Positions 1-6,638 of a stretch of 9,221 bases of DNA are shown in pieces. The first letter of the stretch is position 1, and every line of letters starts with the position of its first letter. The position numbers and the translations under genes are program-made. Below the pieces are notes generated by a model. The model saw nothing but the letters and a program-made list of their open reading frames with translations. It did no database searches and was not told the DNA's origin. This stretch comes from Flavobacteriales bacterium (GTDB lineage: Bacteria > Bacteroidota > Bacteroidia > Flavobacteriales_D > Sanyastnellaceae), in the NCBI GenBank assembly GCA_947464885.1, contig CANHYZ010000055.1, positions 1 through 9,221 on the forward strand. The letters are read 5' to 3'.

Positions 1-1
1 C

Positions 2-2446
2 CTGGTGCCCTATTCACCCGCCTTCAACGCTTATCCGCTCACCGTCTCCGTTTGGGTGCGCACGGAAGATGACGATAACGGTGGGATGATCGTTCAGCAC
101 TATGCCAACGCTTCCTGGAACGGATGGGTCATGAGTGTGAGTGGGGAAGCAACACAAACCCTTGCGCCGGGCTATATGCTCAATGCGCCGCCCAACTGTA
201 ACGGCGTGGTGTCGACCGCGGCCTGCGCAACGGGCATCAATTATACCGGCGATGTCTACGACAATCACTGGCACATGCTGACGTTCTCTGTCGATGCTGA
301 TAGCGGACGATTCTACTTCGATGGCGCGCTGCAAACAACCCAAGTGTGGACCGGCAACCCGGGCGCGCCCACCAACACCGACGACTTACACATTGGCGGC
401 ACCGACCTGGGCTCCAACTTCATGTTCCATGGCAGCATCGATGAAGTGGGCTTATGGAACCGTGCGCTGACAGACCTCGAAATAGAAACCCTCTACCTCG
501 GCATGCCTCCCGTCGCCGGTTGCATGAATACAAACGCGTGCAACTATGCTCCCGAAGCAAGTGTCGACGATGGCTCGTGCGACTTCAACTGCGCCGGTTG
601 CGTGGATCCCTGCGCGTGCAACTATGATCAAAACGCCGTGGTCAACGATGGCACGTGTGATTATTCCTGCAACCAAGCGATGAGTTTCATTACCGTCTTT
701 AACGATGCCAACGGCAACGGTGTTTATGAAAACGACGAAACACCCCTGCAACACTGGCCTGTGCATTTCGATGAATTAGATAAAACCGTTTACACCAACG
801 TAGCGGGCATGATCATCGTGCCACTTCCAGCCGGTACTATTCACTACTCACTCCTCAACCCAACCGACAACTGGATCAGCACGACACCCAACACCTATAC
901 GATCGACATCCCCGGTTCCACTGTTGCCTTCTTCGGACTGATGGAAACAGCGCCTTCCACGGAGGTAGATGTTTCGGTGATTGAAGGGTTCTATCACGAC
1001 ATCCAGTGCGACAACGGTTTCGAGTCGGGACTCTTCGTGCGCAATAAGGGCAGCATCGCAGCCCATGGAACGCTGACCCTGACGTGTGATCCACTTCTAA
1101 CTCCGCAAGCCGCTGCGTCGCTGAGTGTTGCACCTACCACCGCGGGTGCAGGCTTCGCAACGTGGGAGATCGACAACCTCGCAGCCTGGCAACCGCAATT
1201 GCTCGCATTTTTCATTGCAGGACCGGGTTCGGAATATGCAGGACAGTCTTTTGCGTTTTCCCTTCACCTCACGCTCTATGACGAGGCCGGAGCTGTCGTC
1301 AACGATGAGTACTTCGAACTCACTCCTGTGGTTAGTTGTGAAACTGAAGATTCACACATTAACCCGACACCACTCGGCTACACGGATCAGTTTCACTACG
1401 TCAATCAAGGTGAGCGCATCACCTTCCGCACGCACTTTCTGAATTCGACCGAAGCAACAGCGCAGGATGTGCTAGTGATCCATAACCTCAACAGTCAGCA
1501 ATTCGTGACCGACAGCTTTGAGTTGCTTTACACATCAGCAGCCGTAGTGGGTTGTTTACATGATGACGGCACAATCGACCTTTCATTCAACAGCATTCAG
1601 CTGCCATCGGTGACTAACGACCCGGTGAACGCTATGGCCTATGCTGTGTATTCAGCTCAATTGCGCGCTGATCTTCCGGTCGATAGCACCTTCTATCATG
1701 AGGCCTATGTGGTGTTTGATTTGTCGGAAACACAGCTCATCGACTCGGCTTTCCACACGATCTATAACTGCGCTTTGCTTCCGGGCATTACGGGTGACCT
1801 TGTGCTATGCGAAGGCGACAGTTTGCATTTACAGGCCATGGCCGATTCGGCCCTTACTTACCGCTGGTATGTTGAAGACAGTTTGATGTCCACCGTGAGT
1901 ACATTTTCCGACCTCTTTGGACAGGGTGAATACACCGTTGGGCTTTCCGTTTCGAATCCCGTGTGCGAAGTGATTGACAGCAAACCCGTTGTTATACACG
2001 CCATTCCCACGGGTGAAATTGTGTTGGCGGGCACCTTCCTATTCCTGTCAGGTGCTGATTCATGCGCTTGGTACTACAACAACATCGCGGTGAATTCTCC
2101 TTTAGGAAATGAACTACCATTGTTGGGAGATGGTGTCTATCGCGCGCAAATCTTCGGTGAGGGCGATTGCGAAAGTTGGTCGAACGAGTTTGTGGTGAAT
2201 AATCTGAATATGCATTCCAGTAAACAGGTATGTTATCCGAATCCGGCAACGCATACGCTTCACCTTATGACGAACACAGCCGGTGGCTCGGTGCAGCTTA
2301 TGGACATGGTCGGCCGCGTGGCTTGGGAAGGCGTGATAGCGCAACGCCAGCAGGCGATTGATGTCTCAGGCTTGGCGCGCGGCTGCTACAGCCTTGTGGT
2401 GAAGACAGGCGATCAGACCACAATCAACCGCATCGTTTTGGAGTAA
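2..2446 (+). CDS. T9SS-secreted LamG-domain surface protein, gene A (5' partial)
   Basis: The reading frame is open from the window edge to TAA at 2444-2446 and its start lies upstream. The GTG at 5-7 falls inside a LamG domain, so it is not the start. Residues are numbered from that GTG. Domains in order: the end of a LamG/concanavalin-like domain (1-166; WHMLTFSVD, then DEVGLWNRAL); two cysteine-rich repeats (172-222); a prealbumin-like module with a calcium-loop-like motif DANGNGVYENDE (234-245); a beta-rich module (about 315-440); a DUF11/DUF7619-like module (445-589); Ig/PKD-like modules (590-738); and a type A T9SS sorting domain (742-813), with YPNP, then MVGRV, then LARGCYSLVV and a basic end (NRIVLE). 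In this family the C-terminal domain directs passage through the outer membrane by the type IX system and is then cleaved. The likely role is surface attachment or glycan binding, which is inference; no enzyme domain is seen. A terminator follows. Confidence 0.9.
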   Translation: MVPYSPAFNAYPLTVSVWVRTEDDDNGGMIVQHYANASWNGWVMSVSGEATQTLAPGYMLNAPPNCNGVVSTAACATGINYTGDVYDNHWHMLTFSVDADSGRFYFDGALQTTQVWTGNPGAPTNTDDLHIGGTDLGSNFMFHGSIDEVGLWNRALTDLEIETLYLGMPPVAGCMNTNACNYAPEASVDDGSCDFNCAGCVDPCACNYDQNAVVNDGTCDYSCNQAMSFITVFNDANGNGVYENDETPLQHWPVHFDELDKTVYTNVAGMIIVPLPAGTIHYSLLNPTDNWISTTPNTYTIDIPGSTVAFFGLMETAPSTEVDVSVIEGFYHDIQCDNGFESGLFVRNKGSIAAHGTLTLTCDPLLTPQAAASLSVAPTTAGAGFATWEIDNLAAWQPQLLAFFIAGPGSEYAGQSFAFSLHLTLYDEAGAVVNDEYFELTPVVSCETEDSHINPTPLGYTDQFHYVNQGERITFRTHFLNSTEATAQDVLVIHNLNSQQFVTDSFELLYTSAAVVGCLHDDGTIDLSFNSIQLPSVTNDPVNAMAYAVYSAQLRADLPVDSTFYHEAYVVFDLSETQLIDSAFHTIYNCALLPGITGDLVLCEGDSLHLQAMADSALTYRWYVEDSLMSTVSTFSDLFGQGEYTVGLSVSNPVCEVIDSKPVVIHAIPTGEIVLAGTFLFLSGADSCAWYYNNIAVNSPLGNELPLLGDGVYRAQIFGEGDCESWSNEFVVNNLNMHSSKQVCYPNPATHTLHLMTNTAGGSVQLMDMVGRVAWEGVIAQRQQAIDVSGLARGCYSLVVKTGDQTTINRIVLE
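518..670 (+). repeat. Cysteine-rich GC-x-ACNY-DDGSC repeat pair in gene A
   Basis: Two in-frame repeats of about 25 residues. The first reads GCMNTNACNY and closes with VDDGSC; the second reads GCVDPCACNY and closes with VNDGTC. The family consensus, from memory of Bacteroidota secreted proteins, is GCTDPSACNYxPxAxxDDGSC. In the second repeat the usual Ser is Cys (DPCACNY), and extra Cys residues follow each repeat (CDFNC, CDYSC). The even, dense cysteines suggest disulfide-stapled small modules, and the Asp/Asn content is compatible with metal binding. Function is unknown. Confidence 0.8.
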
Positions 2447-2479
2447 GCTTTTCCCTTCATTGAACAATACAACCCTTTG

Positions 2480-2502
2480 CGCCCGAGAAATCGGGCGTTT
2501 TT
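2480..2502 (+). terminator. Rho-independent terminator after gene A
   Basis: A perfect 7-bp GC-rich stem (CGCCCGA / TCGGGCG) closes a GAAA tetraloop and is followed directly by TTTTT at 2498-2502. It sits 33 bases after the gene A stop codon. This is a textbook intrinsic terminator and should separate gene A from the downstream lipoprotein gene. Confidence 0.9.
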
Positions 2503-2503
2503 C

Positions 2504-2548
2504 GTGAGAATTCGTATCCCTCGGAACCGAAGAATTCCAAATTCTCAC
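2504..2548 (+). repeat. 9-bp perfect inverted repeat downstream of the terminator
   Basis: GTGAGAATT (2504-2512) is matched exactly in inverse by AATTCTCAC (2540-2548) across a 27-base spacer. Inside the spacer lies a smaller inverted pair, TCGG/CCGA (2521-2530). It begins two bases after the terminator U-tract, so it would not be in the terminated gene A transcript. It could be an operator, the 5' end of a structured leader, or chance. Confidence 0.4.
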
Positions 2549-2567
2549 TCCTTCAACCCGTCCACTA

Positions 2568-2627
2568 AGTTGTATGCATAAGGTGCGTTTCAAGCGCACA
2601 CCTTCGCAACGGATTTGATGCACAACT
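2568..2627 (+). other. Imperfect long hairpin upstream of the lipoprotein gene
   Basis: The outer arms are AGTTGT (2568-2573) with ACAACT (2622-2627), then GCAT (2576-2579) with ATGC (2618-2621). The inner arms are AAGG (2580-2583) with CCTT (2601-2604), then TGCGTT (2584-2589) with AGCGCA (2593-2598), including one G-U pair and a TCA loop. There is a 2-base bulge on each side and a 13-base internal loop. No U-tract follows, so it is not an obvious terminator. It may be a structured 5' leader of the lipoprotein mRNA or a regulatory site. The pairing is direct; the function is unknown. Confidence 0.4.
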
Positions 2628-2676
2628 AAACATCACTTCCAACCAAAAACACTTTCTAACCAAATCATTTAATGTC

Positions 2677-2844
2677 ATGAAAAAGCTGTTCACCACTTCC
2701 ATCCTATTGATTGTTGTTGCATCCCTGGTATGCTCTTGCTCATCATCAAAGACAGTCGGTTATAATAAAAACCTGTACAAGCGATACAACGGCTGCATGC
2801 TGAGCGATGAAGGTTGCGGCTGGGCCAATAAGGCGAAGAAATAA
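2677..2844 (+). CDS. Small lipoprotein, 55 residues, unknown function
   Basis: ATG AAA AAG at 2677 to TAA at 2842-2844. The N-terminus MKKLFTTSILLIVVASLVCS is a signal peptide with two lysines and a hydrophobic core, followed by a lipobox V-C-S-C, so Cys21 is the probable lipidated residue. The mature part is only about 35 residues: CSSSKTVGYNKNLYKRYN, then a segment with two further cysteines (GCMLSDEGCGW, Cys40 and Cys47) and a basic end (NKAKK). It has no acidic residues just after the lipidated Cys, so it lacks the usual Bacteroidota surface-export signal; a periplasm-facing outer membrane location is my inference. No Shine-Dalgarno is visible, as usual in this phylum. Gene B starts 28 bases after its stop with no terminator between them, so the two may be cotranscribed. 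I do not recognise the family. Confidence 0.8.
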   Translation: MKKLFTTSILLIVVASLVCSCSSSKTVGYNKNLYKRYNGCMLSDEGCGWANKAKK

Positions 2845-2872
2845 TTCATTCACCACTACACACATCCACCAA

Positions 2873-5800
2873 ATGAAACACTTCACCTTCTTCAGCCAAA
2901 AAACAGCGCTCAAGCTTGCGTTGATGGGCGCTATGATGAACATCTGCCTTTCGGTGCTTGCGCAGATTCCCGGCTATGTTTCACCACAGCAGCTTGTCGG
3001 CTGGTATTCCTTCACCGGCAATGCCCAAGATGCTTCAACGTTACAGAACCATGGAGCGATGATGAACGCAACGTTTTCAGCCGACAGATTCAACAATCCG
3101 GGTCAAGCGCTTTACCTCTCCGGCCAATCCGCATTCGTAAGCATTCCCCACCGTCCTTCGCTCAACCAGCTGCCACTCACGGTATCTTGTTGGGTGAAGC
3201 CGTCATCGGAATTCAAGTTCACCGACGGCATTGGTGGCGGTCCGGTAATTACCAAAGGCATCGGCGACGGCGCCAACACGTGGCACATCAGCACCATGCG
3301 CGGCGGCGACAACGACGACGCAGTTATTCCGGCATACACAACAGCGCTTCCGGATATGACGGAAGAAGGTTGTTCCTGCGGGTGCAATGGCGTTGTGGAA
3401 GGCCAGGGTGATTGCGGTTCCGGCATCAATTACGACGGCGATATTTTCGATAACGCCTGGCACATGATTACGTTTTCAGTTGATCATACCGTCGGCAAAC
3501 TCTATATCGATGGCACACTGATCAATGAACAAGCATGGGTTGGTGAAGCCACGGAAATCTACAACACGGTTGACATCATGCTGGGCGCCATGCAACAGAG
3601 CGGAAATCCATGGGCCTTCTACAAAGGATTCATGGACGAGGTCGGCATTTGGAATCGTGCGCTCTCCAGCAATGAAGTCCTGGCACTTTACACAGGCGAA
3701 ACGCTCGATGCGCCTTGTTCGGAAATCGAATCCGCTATGGCGACGGACTTAATTGGTCACTGGCCCTTCTGCGGAAATGCGGATGATCATGGACCACTTG
3801 CCGCGAACGGCACCGTTCAAAATGCGACATTGACGGCCGACGGCATGGGATACACTGAGTCCGCTTATCATTTCGACAACAGCAGTATTGAACTTCCCGT
3901 GCCGTCCGATTGGATGGATGGGGACTTCACGATTCACATCGAAGCTGCCGTTCCCTCGTATGACGGCACGGCACAAACACTGCTCAGCAGTGACGGGCTC
4001 CACATCTATTATGATGAAACCATTGAAGGGGGATCAGTGAACATCCTACTCAACGGTGAAACCGAGTCGGTGGCGTACACCATCGGTCAAGTGAATCCGG
4101 CAAGCTGGCATAGCATCACGCTGGCGCAAACCGGCGGTTACATGATGCTTTACGTGAATGGCCAGTTCCACAATGATGGATTCTACGACACCTTCTCACC
4201 GATTACTCAGGGTGCTGTTATCACGCTCGGTCAAGGTGTCAACGGCTTTGCCAACCTCACCGGTGATATCGCGAATGTCGCCGTATGGCAACGCTTCATG
4301 GATTTCGATGAAGTCTACGCACTCAATGAAACAACTGGTTGGATTCATATCGGTTGTACCGATCCAAGCGCCTGCAATTTCGATCCTGCTGCAAATACCG
4401 ACGATTGGTCATGCGCCTACCCGCAGTGGTCGTGCGACGACGGCGATCCAAACACGCTCAACGACATGTACGACGACTGGTGTAACTGCCAGGGTATCTC
4501 CGGTAACTGGGAAGTGGGGTGTATCGATCCTTCGGCTTGCAATTTCGATTGGACGGCGGTGGTGGATGACGGTTCATGCATCTATCCCGGTTCCGCATGC
4601 GATGATGGCGACCCCAACACGGAAGAGTCCTTCATCAACTGGTGGTGCGAGTGTGAAGTACCCGTGGAATGCAATGATTACAATGCAATCAACTATTCAT
4701 ACTTGGCAAGCACAAATGAGGATTGCCGCTATGCCTACTATATCAGCGCCTTTTACGATGTTAATTATAACGGGGTCTGGGATTGGAACGAGCCGTGGTT
4801 AACTGATTTTCCGGTAAGCGTGCTTGGTATCGACTCAGTGATGACCATAGATGAATTAGGGTATGTTTATTTCGAGTTGGATTCAATGAACACTTCTCTT
4901 CAGGGTGATTCATCGATCTATGACGAGTGGATGGCTACAACACCATTAACCTTTACTGCAGACTGGGGCTATAACCAAGGCATTTGGGGTTTCACTCCCA
5001 TACCAACAGGCACCAATGCATGGGTCAGCATGATCTCTAACCCCATTATTCACTGTGAGTTTGGATACGATGGAGGAACTGATGTTCACAACATCGGTCT
5101 GGAGCCGTTGATTGTCGTAGCCGAATTCACCTTTGACTCGATACTTGCTCCATCGCTGCCCGATCCGACCATTGCTACGATCGACAGTGTGGGTGCGGGC
5201 TACTTCAGCTTCACTTCCGACACCCTCTATTCACTGGAACATTTTCCTGCAATGGTGCACATCCCAAGTCCGGGATTGGAATACCTCGACATGGTGCTCC
5301 CAATTACGGTGACAACGACCGTATACGATACTGCCGGACAAGTAGTCACAACAAACACATTCAATTACGAGCCTTGGGTGGCCTGCGCTTATGACCCCAA
5401 CGACCTTAGCGCATACTCGGGTGGTCATTACGATCAGCATTACGTTCTCGCCGACCAGCGCATCTTGTTCAAAGTGCGTTTCCAAAACACGGGAAATCTC
5501 CCTGCGGAAGATGTGGTAATTAAAGATGTATTGAATCCGGAGGTCTGGAACCTCGATTCATTCGAGCCTGTGAGTGTGCATGTCAGCAACGTTCCGAATG
5601 AATACTTTGATACTGACATTGATTTAGAAACCGGTGAGGTAAATTTCTACCTCGATAATATCTACCTGCCCGACAGCGGCGTGTCTGTGGATGCTTCGCA
5701 AGGCTATGTGTTGTTCTATGTGAACACACGCAGTGATTTGGCGCATGGTACGGTCTTGAACAACACGGCGCAGATTTATTTCGATGCCAATCCGCCGATT

Positions 5801-6514
5801 ATCACCAACACGACAACGCACACGATTTTCGATTGCGAAACCATTCAGGGACCGACAGCCGATTTCAGTTTGTGCGCCGGTGAGGTGTTCACCGCTTTGG
5901 CTGAACAGGATTACGTGGATAGTTACCACTGGTCGTTGGATGGCGATGCAGTCGCTTCGACACCTGAGGTTACAGCAACGCTTCCGGTCGGTTTATACGA
6001 CGTGCAGTTGCAGATTGATAATGCCCTTTGCACAGTAACCTTCGACACGGCGCTGGTAGTTCATCACGAACCTGTTGTTGAGATAACCATCGACAACGGC
6101 GTGCTCACGGTGAATGCGGGCAACCAGTGGCAGTGGTACTTCGATAACGAGCCGCTTCCTTCGACGGGTATAACGCTCGATCCGCGCGAATCAGGCACTT
6201 ACACCGTGATCATGACCGATGAATTCGGATGCACTGCCTCGGACGAAATTGCCTACAATCCGCTTCACACCGATGAGTTGAACGGATTGGGGATGACTAT
6301 TTACCCCAACCCTGCGGAAACATCAGCGACGTTGGTGTTGCCTGAGGGCGATTGGGAGGTGACCATCACGGATGGTTCGGGACGACTCGTGGCGCAGTTC
6401 CAAAACACGAAACTGTCGACTCAATTAGACACAGCATCATGGGCACCCGGCATGTATACCATCAGCATTGGTAGCGCCGAGCGCCGACAAACTTCAAGGT
6501 TGATTATTCGCTAA
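2873..6514 (+). CDS. T9SS-secreted double-LamG surface protein, gene B, 1213 residues
   Basis: The start at ATG 2873 gives a good signal peptide (MKHFTFFSQKTALKLALMGA onward, cleavage VLA|Q after residue 30). The in-frame ATG at 2807 lies inside the lipoprotein gene and would add a basic, non-signal tail, so it was rejected. Domains: LamG 1 (41-276; GWYSFTGNA, WHMITFSVD, DEVGIWNRAL); LamG 2 (292-487; GHWPFCGNA, WHSITLAQ); three cysteine repeats, the third degenerate (494-618), the first two followed by CDDGDPNT spacers; a calcium-loop-like motif DVNYNGVWDWNE (629-640); a beta-rich module; a DUF7619-like module starting CAYDPND (838-988; VRFQNTGN, YFDANPPI); Ig/PKD-like modules (989-1135); and a T9SS sorting domain (1141-1213; YPNP, DGSGRLV, APGMYTISI, SRLIIR). 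It is probably exported across the outer membrane by the type IX system and may bind glycans or surfaces. The architecture is known in Bacteroidota; the ligand is unknown. Confidence 0.93.
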   Translation: MKHFTFFSQKTALKLALMGAMMNICLSVLAQIPGYVSPQQLVGWYSFTGNAQDASTLQNHGAMMNATFSADRFNNPGQALYLSGQSAFVSIPHRPSLNQLPLTVSCWVKPSSEFKFTDGIGGGPVITKGIGDGANTWHISTMRGGDNDDAVIPAYTTALPDMTEEGCSCGCNGVVEGQGDCGSGINYDGDIFDNAWHMITFSVDHTVGKLYIDGTLINEQAWVGEATEIYNTVDIMLGAMQQSGNPWAFYKGFMDEVGIWNRALSSNEVLALYTGETLDAPCSEIESAMATDLIGHWPFCGNADDHGPLAANGTVQNATLTADGMGYTESAYHFDNSSIELPVPSDWMDGDFTIHIEAAVPSYDGTAQTLLSSDGLHIYYDETIEGGSVNILLNGETESVAYTIGQVNPASWHSITLAQTGGYMMLYVNGQFHNDGFYDTFSPITQGAVITLGQGVNGFANLTGDIANVAVWQRFMDFDEVYALNETTGWIHIGCTDPSACNFDPAANTDDWSCAYPQWSCDDGDPNTLNDMYDDWCNCQGISGNWEVGCIDPSACNFDWTAVVDDGSCIYPGSACDDGDPNTEESFINWWCECEVPVECNDYNAINYSYLASTNEDCRYAYYISAFYDVNYNGVWDWNEPWLTDFPVSVLGIDSVMTIDELGYVYFELDSMNTSLQGDSSIYDEWMATTPLTFTADWGYNQGIWGFTPIPTGTNAWVSMISNPIIHCEFGYDGGTDVHNIGLEPLIVVAEFTFDSILAPSLPDPTIATIDSVGAGYFSFTSDTLYSLEHFPAMVHIPSPGLEYLDMVLPITVTTTVYDTAGQVVTTNTFNYEPWVACAYDPNDLSAYSGGHYDQHYVLADQRILFKVRFQNTGNLPAEDVVIKDVLNPEVWNLDSFEPVSVHVSNVPNEYFDTDIDLETGEVNFYLDNIYLPDSGVSVDASQGYVLFYVNTRSDLAHGTVLNNTAQIYFDANPPIITNTTTHTIFDCETIQGPTADFSLCAGEVFTALAEQDYVDSYHWSLDGDAVASTPEVTATLPVGLYDVQLQIDNALCTVTFDTALVVHHEPVVEITIDNGVLTVNAGNQWQWYFDNEPLPSTGITLDPRESGTYTVIMTDEFGCTASDEIAYNPLHTDELNGLGMTIYPNPAETSATLVLPEGDWEVTITDGSGRLVAQFQNTKLSTQLDTASWAPGMYTISIGSAERRQTSRLIIR
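4352..4726 (+). repeat. Cysteine-rich repeat array with CDDGDPNT spacers in gene B
   Basis: Repeat 1 starts GCTDPSACNF (residue 494) and repeat 2 GCIDPSACNF (residue 549). Each is followed by a spacer with CDDGDPNT and a C-x-C pair (WCNC, WCEC). A third, degenerate copy reads ECNDYNAINY and ends in NEDC (Cys618). Repeat 1 has DDWSC where the consensus has DDGSC. Unlike genes A and C, these copies keep the standard Ser in DPSACN, and the CDDGDPNT spacer is absent from the other two genes. Confidence 0.8.
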
Positions 6515-6519
6515 TGACT

Positions 6520-6555
6520 CGCAGCGGGCGCCCTTCCATGGGGGCGCCTGTTGCG
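6520..6555 (+). terminator. Strong GC-rich hairpin after gene B, probable terminator
   Basis: Starting five bases after the gene B stop, CGCAGCGGGCGCCCTT (6520-6535) pairs with GGGGGCGCCTGTTGCG (6540-6555) in a continuous 16-bp stem including four G-U pairs, closing a CCAT loop. The core GGCGCCC/GGGCGCC is perfect. Only TT follows before CACG, so the usual long U-tract is missing. It may be a weak intrinsic terminator or a stabilising 3' end. The stem is direct observation; termination is inference from position and strength. Confidence 0.65.
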
Positions 6556-6606
6556 TTCACGAAATGTTAATCTGATGATTCAACATAATGATTTGAGTTT
6601 ACATAA

Positions 6607-6614
6607 TACATTTG
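6607..6614 (+). promoter_or_regulatory. Bacteroidota -7 promoter element (TAnnTTTG) upstream of gene C
   Basis: TACATTTG matches the Bacteroidota sigma-factor -7 consensus TAnnTTTG exactly. It lies 24 bases before the gene C ATG, giving a leader of roughly 15-20 bases. A clear -33 TTG at the usual spacing is not seen; the nearest TTG (6593-6595) is only 11 bases upstream. It follows the gene B hairpin, so gene C probably has its own transcript. Confidence 0.45.
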
Positions 6615-6638
6615 CGGCTGCTTAACCACATCAAAATC

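Noticed and set aside
5..7. GTG as the start of gene A
   Set aside because: Alignment with gene B places it in the middle of a LamG domain, and the frame is open to the window edge, so the gene is cut at its 5' end.
2574..2618. 14-codon ORF (MHKVRFKRTPSQRI) in the intergenic region
   Set aside because: Too short to support; it overlaps the hairpin and has no other sign of coding. A leader peptide cannot be excluded.
2761..2766. TATAAT, an E. coli-like -10 box inside the lipoprotein gene
   Set aside because: The Bacteroidota main sigma factor uses TAnnTTTG. The match is likely coding chance (Tyr-Asn-Lys codons) and no -35 partner fits.
2807..2872. Upstream in-frame ATG extending gene B by 22 residues
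   Set aside because: It lies within the lipoprotein gene and would put a basic, non-hydrophobic tail before an otherwise good signal peptide; ATG at 2873 fits better.
4352..4726. Possible CRISPR-like or DNA-level repeat array
   Set aside because: The periodicity is at the protein level with diverged codons and irregular spacing, as expected for peptide repeats.
4158..4802. 214-residue out-of-frame ORF on the + strand inside gene B
   Set aside because: It is a shadow of gene B, which has clear domains in its own frame. The alternative product has no recognisable motif.
5624..5929. Antisense ORFs, this one and others such as 452-766 and 7157-7525
   Set aside because: All lie opposite well-supported domains of genes A, B and C and show no independent signal or motif.
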